Assembly (NCBI GenBank): GCA_019455245.1
Contig: JACFMR010000001.1
Coordinates: 215,556 to 273,615 of the forward strand
Length of the DNA stretch: 58,060 nt
Direction: 5' to 3'
Source of the DNA: Opitutaceae bacterium
Lineage (GTDB): Bacteria; Verrucomicrobiota; Verrucomicrobiia; Opitutales; Opitutaceae
Shown here: in pieces, positions 10,482-23,108 of the stretch
Layout of the letters: each line of letters starts with the position of its first letter
How positions within the stretch are numbered: the stretch's first letter is position 1
The notes under the pieces: model-generated
Told to the model about the DNA's origin: nothing
Database searches by the model: none
Seen by the model: only the letters and a program-made list of their open reading frames with translations
Program-made: the position numbers and the translations under genes

Positions 10482-10541
10482 TTGTTCACCGGGCGTGTTG
10501 GTGAACAACTTGGGAACAAGGTAATTCACCGGTTGTTCACC
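10482..10541. promoter_or_regulatory. TTGTTCACC/GGTGAACAA repeats upstream of hrpB
   Basis: TTGTTCACC (10482-10490) and its exact complement GGTGAACAA (10500-10508) form a perfect 9-bp dyad with a nine-base spacer. A third TTGTTCACC occurs at 10533-10541, and a partial ATTCACC at 10524-10530. The cluster ends 44 bases before the hrpB start codon, a sensible place for an operator. Confidence 0.45.
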
Positions 10542-10585
10542 CCGGTCTTGCCAGTCGGCAACCCGCGCCGAAGTCTCGGCCCGGC

Positions 10586-13132
10586 ATGCCCACCGACACC
10601 CGACTGCCGATCTACGAACTCGAAGCCGAACTGGTCGCAACCTTGCGCCAAGCGGGACGGTTAGTCGTGCAGGCGCCAACCGGTTCGGGCAAATCGACCC
10701 AGATTCCGCAGATGTTGCTGCGCCACGGCCTGATCGACGGCGGCGAGGTGGTGGTGTTGCAACCGCGGCGGCTGGCCACGCGCATGCTGGCCAAACGCGT
10801 GGCGGAGGAATTGGGCACGGAGCTGGGCGATGTGGTCGGTTATCAAATCCGGCTTGAGGCGCGCATTTCCGCGCAGACGCGGATCCGCTTCGTCACCGAG
10901 GGGGTGCTGTTGCGCCAGATGACGCACGATCCGGCTTTGCGCGGCATCAAGGCGCTGGTGTTCGATGAGTTTCACGAACGTCATCTCTATGGCGACATCA
11001 GCCTGGCCCGCGCGCTGCAGATTCAGCGGCAGGCCCGCCCCGACCTGAAGCTGATCGTGATGTCGGCGACGTTGGATACCGCGCGGTTGCAGGATTACCT
11101 GAAGCCCTGTCCCGTGCTCACCTCGGAAGGCAGAACCTTTCCTGTGCGGATGGAGTATCAGCCCCGGGCGGTGAATTTTGAGGCGGATCCCGTTTGGAAC
11201 GTGGCGGCGCGCGAATGTGAGCGAATCGCCAACACCAGCCCGGGCGACATTTTGGTGTTCATGCCCGGCGCGTATGAGATCAGCCGCACCGTTGAGGCGT
11301 TGCGGCGGATTCCGCGGCTGCGCGAATTCACCGTGCTGCCATTGCACGGCGAGTTGCCGCCGGATCAGCAGGATCGTGCGGTCGCCCGGGCGGCCGGGCG
11401 CAAGATCATCGTGTCTACCAATGTCGCGGAGACCTCGCTGACGATCGACGGGGTGACCGCCGTGGTGGACAGCGGTCTGGCCCGCATGGCGCGTTTTGAT
11501 CCGCATCGTGGCATCAACACGCTGCTGGTTGAAAAAATCTCGGTTGCGAGCGCCGATCAACGCGCCGGCCGGGCCGGCCGCACCGCGCCCGGCGTATGTG
11601 TGCGGCTGTGGACGGAAAAAGAGCACGCACAGCGCGCCTTGCAGGAACTGCCCGAGGTCAAGCGCCTCGATCTCGCCGAGGTGGTGCTGACCCTCAAGGC
11701 CAGCGGCATTGACGATGTGGCCGGGTTCCCCTGGCTCGAGTCGCCTGACAGCAAGGCGTTGGAGCGGGCGGAAACCTTGCTGATTGATTTGGGCGCGGTG
11801 CAGGCCGTGAGCGCGGCCATCACACCGACCGGCCGCAAGATGCTGCGCTTCCCGTTGCATCCGCGTTATGCCCGCATGTTGTTGGAAGCCCAGACGCGCA
11901 ACTGTGTACGCCCGGTGGCGCTGATGGCCGCACTCACGCAGGGGAGGAATTTTCTGCTGCGGGGCGTGTCGAAGGAGGTGGAACAGGCCCGCGAGGCTGC
12001 ATGGGGCGAGGAACACGGGAGCGATTTTTTCGTGCTGATGCGGGCCTGGGAAACGGCCCGCCGGGAAAACTTCACGCTCGAGGCCTGCCGGCGACTGGGG
12101 GTCCACGCCCAGGGTGCGCGGCAGGTGGGGCCTCTGTTCGCGCAATTTCTTGCGATTGCGGAAAAGGAGGGGCTCGACGTGGGCGAACACGCCGCCGGAA
12201 GTGATGATGTGCGCAAATGCGTGCTGGCCGGCTTCGCGGATCAACTGGCGCGACGGCTCGACGGCGGGACCCTGCGTTGCGAACTGGTGCACGGTCGTCG
12301 CGGATTGCTGGCCCGCGAAAGTGTGCTGCAACGCGCTGAACTGCTGGTCGCGGCGGAGATCACCGAGGTCGGCGGGCGTGGCGGTGAGGTGAACGTGCTG
12401 CTGAATCTTGCCACCGCGGTGGAGGAGCCGTGGTTGCGCGAACTTTTCCCCGACGATTTTCACGACGTAAACGACGTGGTGTTTGATGAAACGGCCAAAC
12501 GGGTCGTGCAACGGCGCGAGCGGCGTTTCCGCGATCTCACGCTGGAGGCCAAGGTTAATCACGAAGGTGTGCCCAAGGACGCGGCGGCGGCGATTCTCAC
12601 CGAGGCGGTGCTTGCCGGTCGCATCAAGTTGGAGACGTGGGATGAGGCGGTGGAGCAGTGGATCATCCGCGTGAACCGACTGGCGGAATGGTTTCCGGAA
12701 CTCGAAATCAGTCCCATCGCCCCGGCTGATCGCGCCACGCTTATCGAGCAGATTTGCTACGGTGAGTTTACCGTCCGGGGCGTGCGCGAAAAGCCGGTGA
12801 TGCCGGCGTTGCGTGAGTGGCTCACTGCGGAGCAGCTCGCGGTCATGGACACCTATGTGCCCGAGCGCATCACCATGGCCAACGGTCGCCGTTCCCGCAT
12901 CACCTATCATGCCGAGGGGCCGCCGGTGCTCAGCGCGCGCATCCAGGAGCTCTATGGCATCGAGGGCAAATTCACGCTGGGGCAGGGCCGGGTGCCGGTA
13001 AAAATCGAGGTGCTGGCGCCCAATCAGCGTCCCATCCAGGTGACGGATGACCTGGGCAATTTCTGGCGCGAGCAGTACCCAAAAATCAAGACCGAGCTCT
13101 CACGGCGCTATCCGCGCCACGAATGGCGGTAA
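10586..13132 (+). CDS. hrpB: ATP-dependent helicase HrpB (DEAH/RHA type)
   Basis: 848 residues, the usual HrpB length. The Walker A motif PTGSGKSTQIPQ is at residues 31-42, the DEFH-box FDEFHER near residue 127, motif III SATLD, and motifs V-VI ISTNVAETSLTIDGV and QRAGRAGRTAPG. The helicase-associated (HA2) domain follows, then the HrpB-specific C-terminal half, which ends in RRYPRHEW, close to the family ending. HrpA-like proteins are longer. HrpB unwinds nucleic acid with an uncertain cellular role. The ATG at 10586 gives the shortest complete protein and is used here. Confidence 0.93.
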   Translation: MPTDTRLPIYELEAELVATLRQAGRLVVQAPTGSGKSTQIPQMLLRHGLIDGGEVVVLQPRRLATRMLAKRVAEELGTELGDVVGYQIRLEARISAQTRIRFVTEGVLLRQMTHDPALRGIKALVFDEFHERHLYGDISLARALQIQRQARPDLKLIVMSATLDTARLQDYLKPCPVLTSEGRTFPVRMEYQPRAVNFEADPVWNVAARECERIANTSPGDILVFMPGAYEISRTVEALRRIPRLREFTVLPLHGELPPDQQDRAVARAAGRKIIVSTNVAETSLTIDGVTAVVDSGLARMARFDPHRGINTLLVEKISVASADQRAGRAGRTAPGVCVRLWTEKEHAQRALQELPEVKRLDLAEVVLTLKASGIDDVAGFPWLESPDSKALERAETLLIDLGAVQAVSAAITPTGRKMLRFPLHPRYARMLLEAQTRNCVRPVALMAALTQGRNFLLRGVSKEVEQAREAAWGEEHGSDFFVLMRAWETARRENFTLEACRRLGVHAQGARQVGPLFAQFLAIAEKEGLDVGEHAAGSDDVRKCVLAGFADQLARRLDGGTLRCELVHGRRGLLARESVLQRAELLVAAEITEVGGRGGEVNVLLNLATAVEEPWLRELFPDDFHDVNDVVFDETAKRVVQRRERRFRDLTLEAKVNHEGVPKDAAAAILTEAVLAGRIKLETWDEAVEQWIIRVNRLAEWFPELEISPIAPADRATLIEQICYGEFTVRGVREKPVMPALREWLTAEQLAVMDTYVPERITMANGRRSRITYHAEGPPVLSARIQELYGIEGKFTLGQGRVPVKIEVLAPNQRPIQVTDDLGNFWREQYPKIKTELSRRYPRHEWR

Positions 13133-13192
13133 GGCAGCAACCATCGGAAGACCTTCCTTGTCGCCACCTGCCGGCGCGGAACAAATATCCGG

Positions 13193-15154
<1,962 letters not shown>

Positions 15155-15247
15155 AAGGGGAGGCGGGGGAGGGAGTTATGGGCTTGCTTTTGCGGGAAGT
15201 GGACCAGTTAGATGCGTGTTTTCTTTTTTCAAAACCACCAACACGCA

Positions 15248-15592
15248 ATGCCGAAAATGTCCTTCCTGACCGACGCCTCCCTTTTTCTTGCCCAGCAAAC
15301 CGCCCCCGCGCCGCAGGCCTCGCTCATGAGTTTTCTGCCGATCATTCTGCTCTTTGCCGCGATGTATTTCCTGATGATCGCTCCGCAGCGCAAGAAACAG
15401 AAGGAGCATGACAAGATGCTCAAGGCCCTCGTCACCGGCGACGAAGTGGTCACCAGCGGCGGCATTTACGGTCAGATCACCAACGTGAAGGAGGATCGTT
15501 TTGTGATCCGGGTGTCGGAGAACACCAAAATCGAGGTGGGCAAGACCTTTGTCGCGGCCTTGGTGCGCAAGTCCGGCGAAGACAAGAAGTGA
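15248..15592 (+). CDS. yajC: Preprotein translocase accessory subunit YajC
   Basis: 114 residues from the ATG at 15248 (another ATG is three codons later; the frame is open up to 15212). One membrane helix (SFLPIILLFAAMYFLMI) is followed by the family hallmark APQRKKQKEHDKMLKALVTGDEVVTSGGIYGQI. YajC binds SecDF in the inner membrane. The gene directly precedes secDF with a 59-base gap, the normal arrangement. Confidence 0.94.
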   Translation: MPKMSFLTDASLFLAQQTAPAPQASLMSFLPIILLFAAMYFLMIAPQRKKQKEHDKMLKALVTGDEVVTSGGIYGQITNVKEDRFVIRVSENTKIEVGKTFVAALVRKSGEDKK

Positions 15593-15651
15593 GCCCGGCC
15601 CGGCGTGCCCACGTGATGCGCGCCCCTAAGATTTAACAAATACCAACCAAC

Positions 15652-18201
<2,550 letters not shown>

Positions 18202-18231
18202 TCCGGCAAAGTTCAAGGTTCTGATCGCGCG

Positions 18232-19974
18232 ATGCGCTGGACCTACAAGCCGCTCCCGGCCGATGAGGTCGAGACGCTCAGTCGCACCGCGAATGTCAGC
18301 CGCGTGCTGGCCGAGCTGCTGCTGCGCAACGGCCTGGACGAAGCCGGGGCGGCGGGCACCTACCTGCAGCCCTCACTCGCCAGCATCAACGATCCGTTTC
18401 TGCTGCAAAACCTGGCGGAGGCGGTGCGCCGCCTCAGCGAGGCGATTGCGCGCGTTCAGCAAGTCGTGGTGCTGGGCGATTACGATGTGGATGGCGTCAG
18501 CAGCACGGCCCTGCTGGTGGGCATCCTGCGCCGGTTTGGGCTGAATCCGCGATTTGTGGTGCCGCGCCGCGCCGAAGACGGTTACGGGCTTTCCCGCAGT
18601 GCCATCGACCGGGCTTTGGAGGAAGGGCGGCCGGATTTGTTCGTGGTGCTCGACTGCGGCACCAATTCCCACGAGGAAGTCGCCTATCTCGTCGACCGGG
18701 GCATCGATGTCATCGTGATCGATCATCATCGCTCCAAGGAGCGGGTGCTGGCCCAGGGCGTCCTGATCAATCCCCACGTCGGCAGCGAAAATGATGAGGC
18801 GGATTGGCGCAACCTGTGCACGGTGGGGCTCGTGTTCAAATTGGTGCACGGTCTGCTCAAGCACCTGCGCAATGAAAACCATCCGGAGGCTTTCGCCATC
18901 CGGCTGCGGGATTACCTCGATCTCGTCGCGATGGGCACGGTGGCAGATCTGGTGCCGTTGGTCGGTGAAAACCGCACGCTGTCCAAGCACGGACTGCGCA
19001 TTCTGCGGGAAACGCAGCGGCCCGGGCTGCAGGCGCTCATGCGGATAGCCGGGGTGCGCCCGGGGCAGGATATCACGCCGATCGACATCTCATTTCGCCT
19101 GGGGCCACGCATCAACGCCAGCGGCCGGTTGGCCGATGCGGCTTTGTCGGTCGAGTTGCTGCTGAGCGAGGACGAGGATTTTTGCGCGACCACGGCGCGG
19201 CAGCTCGACGATTTCAACCGCGAGCGGCAGGAGATCGAACGCCAGATCACCGAAGAGGCGGAGCGCATGCTCGAAACGCATTACCAAGCCGCCCAGGGCG
19301 TGGTGCTTTTCAGCGAAAGCTGGCATCCGGGCGTCGTCGGCATCGTGGCCGGCCGGGTTTCCCGCAAATACAACCGGCCTTGCGTGGTCCTCGGCAACGA
19401 GGGCGATCTGGCCAAGGGATCCGGACGGAGCATCGACGGCATCAACCTGATCGAGGTGCTGGGCGCCTGTCGGGAACATCTGGCAAGCTGGGGCGGTCAC
19501 CCGATGGCGGTGGGCGTGGCGTTGGAGAAGTTCAGGATTGATGCGTTTCGGCGCCAATTTGACGAAGCGGTGGTGACCCACGCCGGCGAGGGGATTGCCG
19601 AGGCCATTTTGGAGTTGTCCGCCTGGTTGGAAGCCCGGCAGATCCGGGAAACGCTGATGGATGAAATCGAGGCCCTGCATCCGTTCGGGCAGGGCAATCC
19701 CGAGCCGGTCTTTGGGGTTGGCGGCGTCGTTCTGCGGCAGAGCCCGGATGTGTTTAAGGAGCACCATTTCCGGTTTTGGTTTGAGGACGAGACCGGCCGT
19801 CGCCTGCACGGCGTGGCGTGGAAGATGGCTGATCGGCTGCCGCCCACCGGAGAGGCCCTGGACCTTGCGTTCAAGATGAACTGGAACCACTTCAACGGCC
19901 GCAAGCTGCTCCAGTTGGAGCTCATCGACTGGCGTCGCGGCATTCCGGGAGGAACATCCGGTTGCCGGGGATGA
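18232..19974 (+). CDS. recJ: Single-stranded-DNA-specific exonuclease RecJ
   Basis: 580 residues. The DHH phosphoesterase motifs are intact: VVLGDYDVDGVSSTAL (motif I), VVLDCGTNSHEE (II) and VIDHHRSKE (III). DHHA1 follows with HPGVVGIVAGRVSRKYNRP and the GGH motif in SWGGHPMAVG, then the C-terminal OB-fold. RecJ degrades ssDNA 5' to 3' in recombination and mismatch repair, using Mn2+/Mg2+. It is 30 bases downstream of secDF and probably read from the same transcript. Confidence 0.95.
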   Translation: MRWTYKPLPADEVETLSRTANVSRVLAELLLRNGLDEAGAAGTYLQPSLASINDPFLLQNLAEAVRRLSEAIARVQQVVVLGDYDVDGVSSTALLVGILRRFGLNPRFVVPRRAEDGYGLSRSAIDRALEEGRPDLFVVLDCGTNSHEEVAYLVDRGIDVIVIDHHRSKERVLAQGVLINPHVGSENDEADWRNLCTVGLVFKLVHGLLKHLRNENHPEAFAIRLRDYLDLVAMGTVADLVPLVGENRTLSKHGLRILRETQRPGLQALMRIAGVRPGQDITPIDISFRLGPRINASGRLADAALSVELLLSEDEDFCATTARQLDDFNRERQEIERQITEEAERMLETHYQAAQGVVLFSESWHPGVVGIVAGRVSRKYNRPCVVLGNEGDLAKGSGRSIDGINLIEVLGACREHLASWGGHPMAVGVALEKFRIDAFRRQFDEAVVTHAGEGIAEAILELSAWLEARQIRETLMDEIEALHPFGQGNPEPVFGVGGVVLRQSPDVFKEHHFRFWFEDETGRRLHGVAWKMADRLPPTGEALDLAFKMNWNHFNGRKLLQLELIDWRRGIPGGTSGCRG

Positions 19975-20033
19975 TTTTGTCGCAAATTCACGCTTGCACT
20001 CGACCGCTCCAGTCTGCTTTTTCGCACCTTCAC

Positions 20034-20110
<77 letters not shown>

Positions 20111-20134
20111 CTTTCATAGGGGAGGGTTTAAGGT

Positions 20135-20152
20135 GGGGACAGATAGGGGACA
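20135..20152 (+). promoter_or_regulatory. Paired GGGGACA sites near attL
   Basis: GGGGACA occurs at 20135-20141 and 20146-20152, 11 bases apart, 20 bases inside attL. Matching pairs lie at 20282-20299 (opposite orientation), 21141-21158 and 33473-33488. The position next to both att sites suggests arm-type binding sites for the integrase or an excision factor. Confidence 0.5.
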
Positions 20153-20281
20153 AAGCAGCATACTATTACGCCCGATTTGATGCTGAAAACGCCACCGGCC
20201 CGGGCGTTTACCTATGGGATGCAGGGGCAGGGCGGTTGAACTGGATGATTCACCCAGTTAATCGGTGAAGGGGTGCAAGGC

Positions 20282-20299
20282 TGTCCCCAACTTGTCCCC
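20282..20299 (-). promoter_or_regulatory. Second GGGGACA pair, inverted
   Basis: On the plus strand TGTCCCC occurs at 20282-20288 and 20293-20299, again with 11-base spacing. It continues into CCGGTTAAG. A related TGTCCCCCGATTAAG with a degenerate partner (GGTCCCC) occurs at 21141-21165, upstream of higBA, so the motif may also serve as an operator. Confidence 0.45.
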
Positions 20300-20335
20300 C
20301 GGTTAAGGGGCAGGGACAAACGCCACCGGTCCAGT

Positions 20336-20758
20336 TCAGAGAAAGCTGGCAGGAGAAAGGCCGAAATGCCGGGCCAAGGTCTTCATGTGCGCCGGGGTCA
20401 GATTGCGCTCGGCGCGCAGGATGCGGTAAGCAAGGGAGCGATCCACGCCAAGAATCCCGGCCAAGTCTTCGCCGGTCAGGCCGTGCTCTTCCATCAGGTA
20501 TTTGAGCGTGTCGAGACCGCCACCGCCTTCATCCGGTGGCAGGGTGGCCTTTTCGTAGGCTTCCACTTGGTCGGAGAGAATCGCGAGGTAATCGGATTGA
20601 TCGCGGTTGAGGGCGTGGCCGGCCAAGGCGTCGATCATCTCAACGGTGTTCTTGTAGCCGACGTCATCATGGATGGGCCGGGGCATCTGCAGCCGGGTCA
20701 ACTCCGTGTAGGTGTTGGGCAGAGTGGCAAAGGTGGGTTTGTCAGCGGTGCGCTTCAT
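20336..20758 (-). CDS. higA: HigA-like antitoxin (XRE-type HTH)
   Basis: 140 residues. The N-terminal half (IDALAGHALNRDQSDYLAILSDQVEAYEKATLP) is typical of HigA proteins linked to HigB toxins. The C-terminal half is a Cro/C1-type HTH (LKYLMEEHGLTGEDLAGILGVDRSLAYRILRAERNLTPAHMKTLARHFGLSPASFL). It would bind HigB and repress its own operon. The ATG at 20758 overlaps the higB stop (ATGA), so the toxin gene comes first, as in classic hig operons. The pair sits at the tRNA-proximal end of the element, where it could penalise loss of the element. Confidence 0.85.
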   Translation of the reverse strand: MKRTADKPTFATLPNTYTELTRLQMPRPIHDDVGYKNTVEMIDALAGHALNRDQSDYLAILSDQVEAYEKATLPPDEGGGGLDTLKYLMEEHGLTGEDLAGILGVDRSLAYRILRAERNLTPAHMKTLARHFGLSPASFL

Positions 20759-21060
20759 AGGTCGTCCTTCCATTGGTTCTTATCGTATTCAGAATGTGTG
20801 AACAGGCGCAGGATGTAGACGCGGCCTTGTTTGTAGTGGATGGCGGTGATAAGACGAAAACTGCGGCTCAGGTTAAAGATGGTAACGGTGCGGCGGCTGG
20901 CGACGGTGACTTGATCGGCATGGGGGAAGACTCGGCGCAGGCTGACGAAATCCGTGAAGGTGTTGACCAGCATCAGGCGCTTCCAAGCCAGGACCGCAGG
21001 GCGGCACCTGGGGTGCCGGGCGGCCAGATCCATCAGCTGCTTGTTTTTGATCAATCTCAC
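20755..21060 (-). CDS. higB: HigB-like toxin (RelE-superfamily mRNA interferase)
   Basis: 101 residues, GTG start at 21060. The fold markers of the HigB_toxin family are visible: RLIKNKQLMDLAARHPRCRPAVLAWKRL at the N-terminus, then TVTIFNLSRSFRLITAIHYKQGRVYILRLFTHSEYDKN. The last motif (THSEYDK) is the family signature. Such toxins cut mRNA on the ribosome. It is followed and overlapped by the antitoxin gene. Confidence 0.85.
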   Translation of the reverse strand: MRLIKNKQLMDLAARHPRCRPAVLAWKRLMLVNTFTDFVSLRRVFPHADQVTVASRRTVTIFNLSRSFRLITAIHYKQGRVYILRLFTHSEYDKNQWKDDL

Positions 21061-21179
21061 TCATGCCGCAACTTGTGGCCAATTTGGCGACAAGCAAGCG
21101 CAAAACGGCTTTGGCGTGGCGGCAGTGCTTCGTTCCCAAAGGTCCCCCACTTGTCCCCCGATTAAGCTGCAGGCCTGAC

Positions 21180-21494
21180 CTACTGCCAGCCGGCGGGGGC
21201 GGTGCGTTGGATCTGGCGGTGCCGCCAGTCCGTGACGGCACAGGCGAAGATTTCCACGCTCTTGCGGCTGGCGCGAAGGATGGGGCGGACGTTGCCGCGC
21301 TCGATTTCGCGTTGCAGCCAGCGGACACTGCGGCCGGCTCCAAAGAGCGGGGCGGCTTCCTTCATCGAATACAGGCGGTCCGTCATCAGGTCATGCACTT
21401 GGCCGGCGCTATCGGTGAAGGTGGTGTTCGCCACCTTGACGGGTGCGGCGGCGGCGTTGGCGGGGCGTGGCGGGCTTTTCTTGGCGCTGGGCAT
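21180..21494 (-). CDS. Small HTH protein of the satellite
   Basis: 104 residues with a flexible Ala/Pro/Lys N-terminus. The centre resembles a MerR/excisionase-like helix-turn-helix (YSMKEAAPLFGAGRSVRWLQREIERGNVRPILRASRKSVEIFACAVTDWRHR). The element has three such small proteins, and one may be the excision factor; this one lies nearest attL. The ATG at 21494 is used. The next gene upstream ends 14 bases away. Function is inferred from shape only. Confidence 0.55.
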   Translation of the reverse strand: MPSAKKSPPRPANAAAAPVKVANTTFTDSAGQVHDLMTDRLYSMKEAAPLFGAGRSVRWLQREIERGNVRPILRASRKSVEIFACAVTDWRHRQIQRTAPAGWQ

Positions 21495-21507
21495 GGCTGG
21501 GTAGCGG

Positions 21508-21804
21508 TCAGGCGGGTTGCAGGGTTTGCCGACGGGGCGGCGGATGGAACGCCACCGGGCGGCCGGTCAGGGCTTCGTGGGCTTCGCGGTAAAGGTCGAG
21601 ATGCCGGCGCGTGGCGGCCTGCATCTGCGGGGTGACGAGCCAAAGGGCGGCCGTGGCCTGGGCGAGGAAGTCCGGGCCGTCGGGCAGTTCATGGAGTTCG
21701 TCGGCAGTAGCGCCCCACACGTGAGCTTCGATGGCGGCGCGGGCTTCCCCCCGGGCGAAGGTGAGCAGGGCGCGGCTGACAGGTGCAATGGGTGTCATGG
21801 ACAT
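21508..21804 (-). CDS. Hypothetical satellite protein
   Basis: 98 residues, mostly helical (ALLTFARGEARAAIEAHVWGATADELHEL...QMQAATRRHLDLYREAHEAL) with a proline-rich tail. I do not recognise a family. It lies between the peptidase and HTH genes on the same strand, with short gaps, so it is probably co-transcribed. Confidence 0.5.
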   Translation of the reverse strand: MSMTPIAPVSRALLTFARGEARAAIEAHVWGATADELHELPDGPDFLAQATAALWLVTPQMQAATRRHLDLYREAHEALTGRPVAFHPPPRRQTLQPA

Positions 21805-21876
21805 GGGCGGCGCGGACCTTACCCATTCACCACTTTCCCCAGATCGGCGCTGGCAAGCTCAATCTTGCGCCACCGG

Positions 21877-22578
21877 TCAGCCTCGCGGGCGGTTTATCTT
21901 TGGACGGCTGGCGGCCAGGGCGTCTTGCCATAGTGTATCGAGTTCGGCGGCGTAGGATACGGCCCAAGGGTGTTCGTCAGGCATGGTGACGCACCAGACG
22001 GAACGCATCTGCTCTTGTGTGAGGTGCCGGTGATCGTAGAGCACGCTCGCGGCGGTCATAATCGGAACCCATAGCATGCTGCGAATCAGTTTTTCTGCCA
22101 CCTCCCGCGCAGCCGTCCAGTGAAGGCAACCTTCGTTGATGTTCAGCCCCATTGCCACTGACATATCGTAGGCGGCTTTAAGGTCACTGCGGGCGGCGCG
22201 GGGCCGGGTCTGGCAAAGCTCATGCATGGCCACTGCGTAGGTTATCTCACTATTGGATCCGTCAGGATAGCTGGGCCGGCCTAGAATGACCTTTTGCGCG
22301 GCGTAGCCGGCCATAACAATTACCAGCAGTTCGCGGTAGTGCTCCATGCTGAGCGGGGCTTGCATGATGCCGGGCATCATGCATCGGCCAAGGGATGTGC
22401 GATCGCGCTCGATTGATATGCAGACGGGATTGCGCTGTCCCATCCACTCCGCGACGATCCAATGACCGGCTTCGTGGACTGCGATATTCCACGCCCTACG
22501 GCTCATGGTTGCGATTGCAGGCTGTCCAGCAGGTGCAGGGCGTGGAGTTCTTACTCGGGGGTTGGGATTGGCTTTCAT
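21877..22578 (-). CDS. Stand-alone M41-type (FtsH protease-like) metallopeptidase
   Basis: 233 residues from the ATG at 22578, which overlaps the stop of the preceding gene. The zinc site is intact: HEAGH at residues 35-39 and a later aspartate (D132) in RSDLKAAYDMSVAMGL, which corresponds to the third ligand in the SNDxxxAT segment of FtsH. VIVMAGYAAQKVILG matches the FtsH segment between them. There is no AAA+ ATPase domain and no membrane segment, so this is only the protease half. It might process capsid or tail proteins, or act against host or helper-phage proteins; nothing in the sequence decides. Confidence 0.75.
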   Translation of the reverse strand: MKANPNPRVRTPRPAPAGQPAIATMSRRAWNIAVHEAGHWIVAEWMGQRNPVCISIERDRTSLGRCMMPGIMQAPLSMEHYRELLVIVMAGYAAQKVILGRPSYPDGSNSEITYAVAMHELCQTRPRAARSDLKAAYDMSVAMGLNINEGCLHWTAAREVAEKLIRSMLWVPIMTAASVLYDHRHLTQEQMRSVWCVTMPDEHPWAVSYAAELDTLWQDALAASRPKINRPRG

Positions 22579-22820
22579 TGCTGCGCCACCGCTGGGAAGG
22601 GAAACACGTTGTCGGGGGTGATGGCGGCGGGGGTTTGGCCGTGCTCTTGAAGCCAGCGGGTCCGCATCGCGACTTCTAGCTGATACTTCGCGCAAATCAG
22701 GGCTTCGTGTTGGGCCTCTTCCTCCGGGGTGAGGATGCGGTGTTCGTGGTAGGCGCGGGCGATGATTTGCCGGGCGGCATTGTCCAAGGCGGCGCGGGTG
22801 GTGGGGAAGGTGTGAATCAT
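22575..22820 (-). CDS. Hypothetical satellite protein
   Basis: 81 residues (start MIHTFPTTRAALDNAARQ), helical and charged with an EEEAQHEALICAKYQLEVAMRTRWLQEHG centre. No family recognised. Its stop codon overlaps the peptidase start (ATGA), and it lies two bases after the gene upstream, so the three are translationally coupled. Confidence 0.55.
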   Translation of the reverse strand: MIHTFPTTRAALDNAARQIIARAYHEHRILTPEEEAQHEALICAKYQLEVAMRTRWLQEHGQTPAAITPDNVFPFPAVAQQ

Positions 22821-22822
22821 AG

Positions 22823-23101
22823 CTAGGCTTGGGTTTCGGTCTCGTTGACTTCGTCGATCAGGCACCGGGCGGCAATGGCGCTGGCCAGGTCGGAGTTCAA
22901 TTCGTCGTTCCAGCGTGTGGCGAGTCCGTGGATATAGTCCATTCGCTCAGGATGCGCCTCCATGAAGGATTCGGCGTCGGGGGCTGCGATGTCTGAACAC
23001 CAAGCGTCAAAGCCTTGGAAGACCATGCCGACAGCGAGTTGCGCCGGGGTGAGGTCCAGGGCGCTGGCAATGGTCACAAGTCGGCGATGCTGGGTTTTCA
23101 T
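22823..23101 (-). CDS. Hypothetical satellite protein
   Basis: 92 residues starting MKTQHRRLVTIASALDLTPAQLAVGMVFQGFDAW. The first 30 residues resemble a small HTH (ASALDLTPAQLAVGMVF), but the rest is unfamiliar and acidic (NDELNSDLASAIAARCLIDEVNETE). Sits seven bases downstream of the 198-residue gene. Confidence 0.5.
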   Translation of the reverse strand: MKTQHRRLVTIASALDLTPAQLAVGMVFQGFDAWCSDIAAPDAESFMEAHPERMDYIHGLATRWNDELNSDLASAIAARCLIDEVNETETQA

Positions 23102-23108
23102 GGCGGGG

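Larger units (their letters stand above)
9495..10585. other. 1.09-kb non-coding stretch with many hairpins
   Basis: No reading frame here looks coding: the longest plus frame (9951-10664) is rich in Pro, Arg, Ser and Cys, has no domain, and runs into hrpB. Hairpins recur: 9574-9599 (11-bp perfect stem), GCCTCC-TGCC-GGAGGC at 9790-9805, TGGGG...GCGGT/ACCGC...CCCA at about 9956-9986, and a 9-bp perfect stem at 10482-10508. I looked for RNase P RNA, tmRNA and SRP RNA signatures and found none. It may hold one or more structured RNAs or decayed sequence. Confidence 0.5.

Noticed and set aside
9495..10585. RNase P RNA, tmRNA or SRP RNA in the gap
   Set aside because: I looked for the conserved core sequences of each on both strands and did not find them.
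9951..10664. 237-codon frame in the gap before hrpB
   Set aside because: Composition is Pro/Arg/Ser/Cys-rich, it overlaps the hrpB start, and hairpins run through it. Not supported as a gene.
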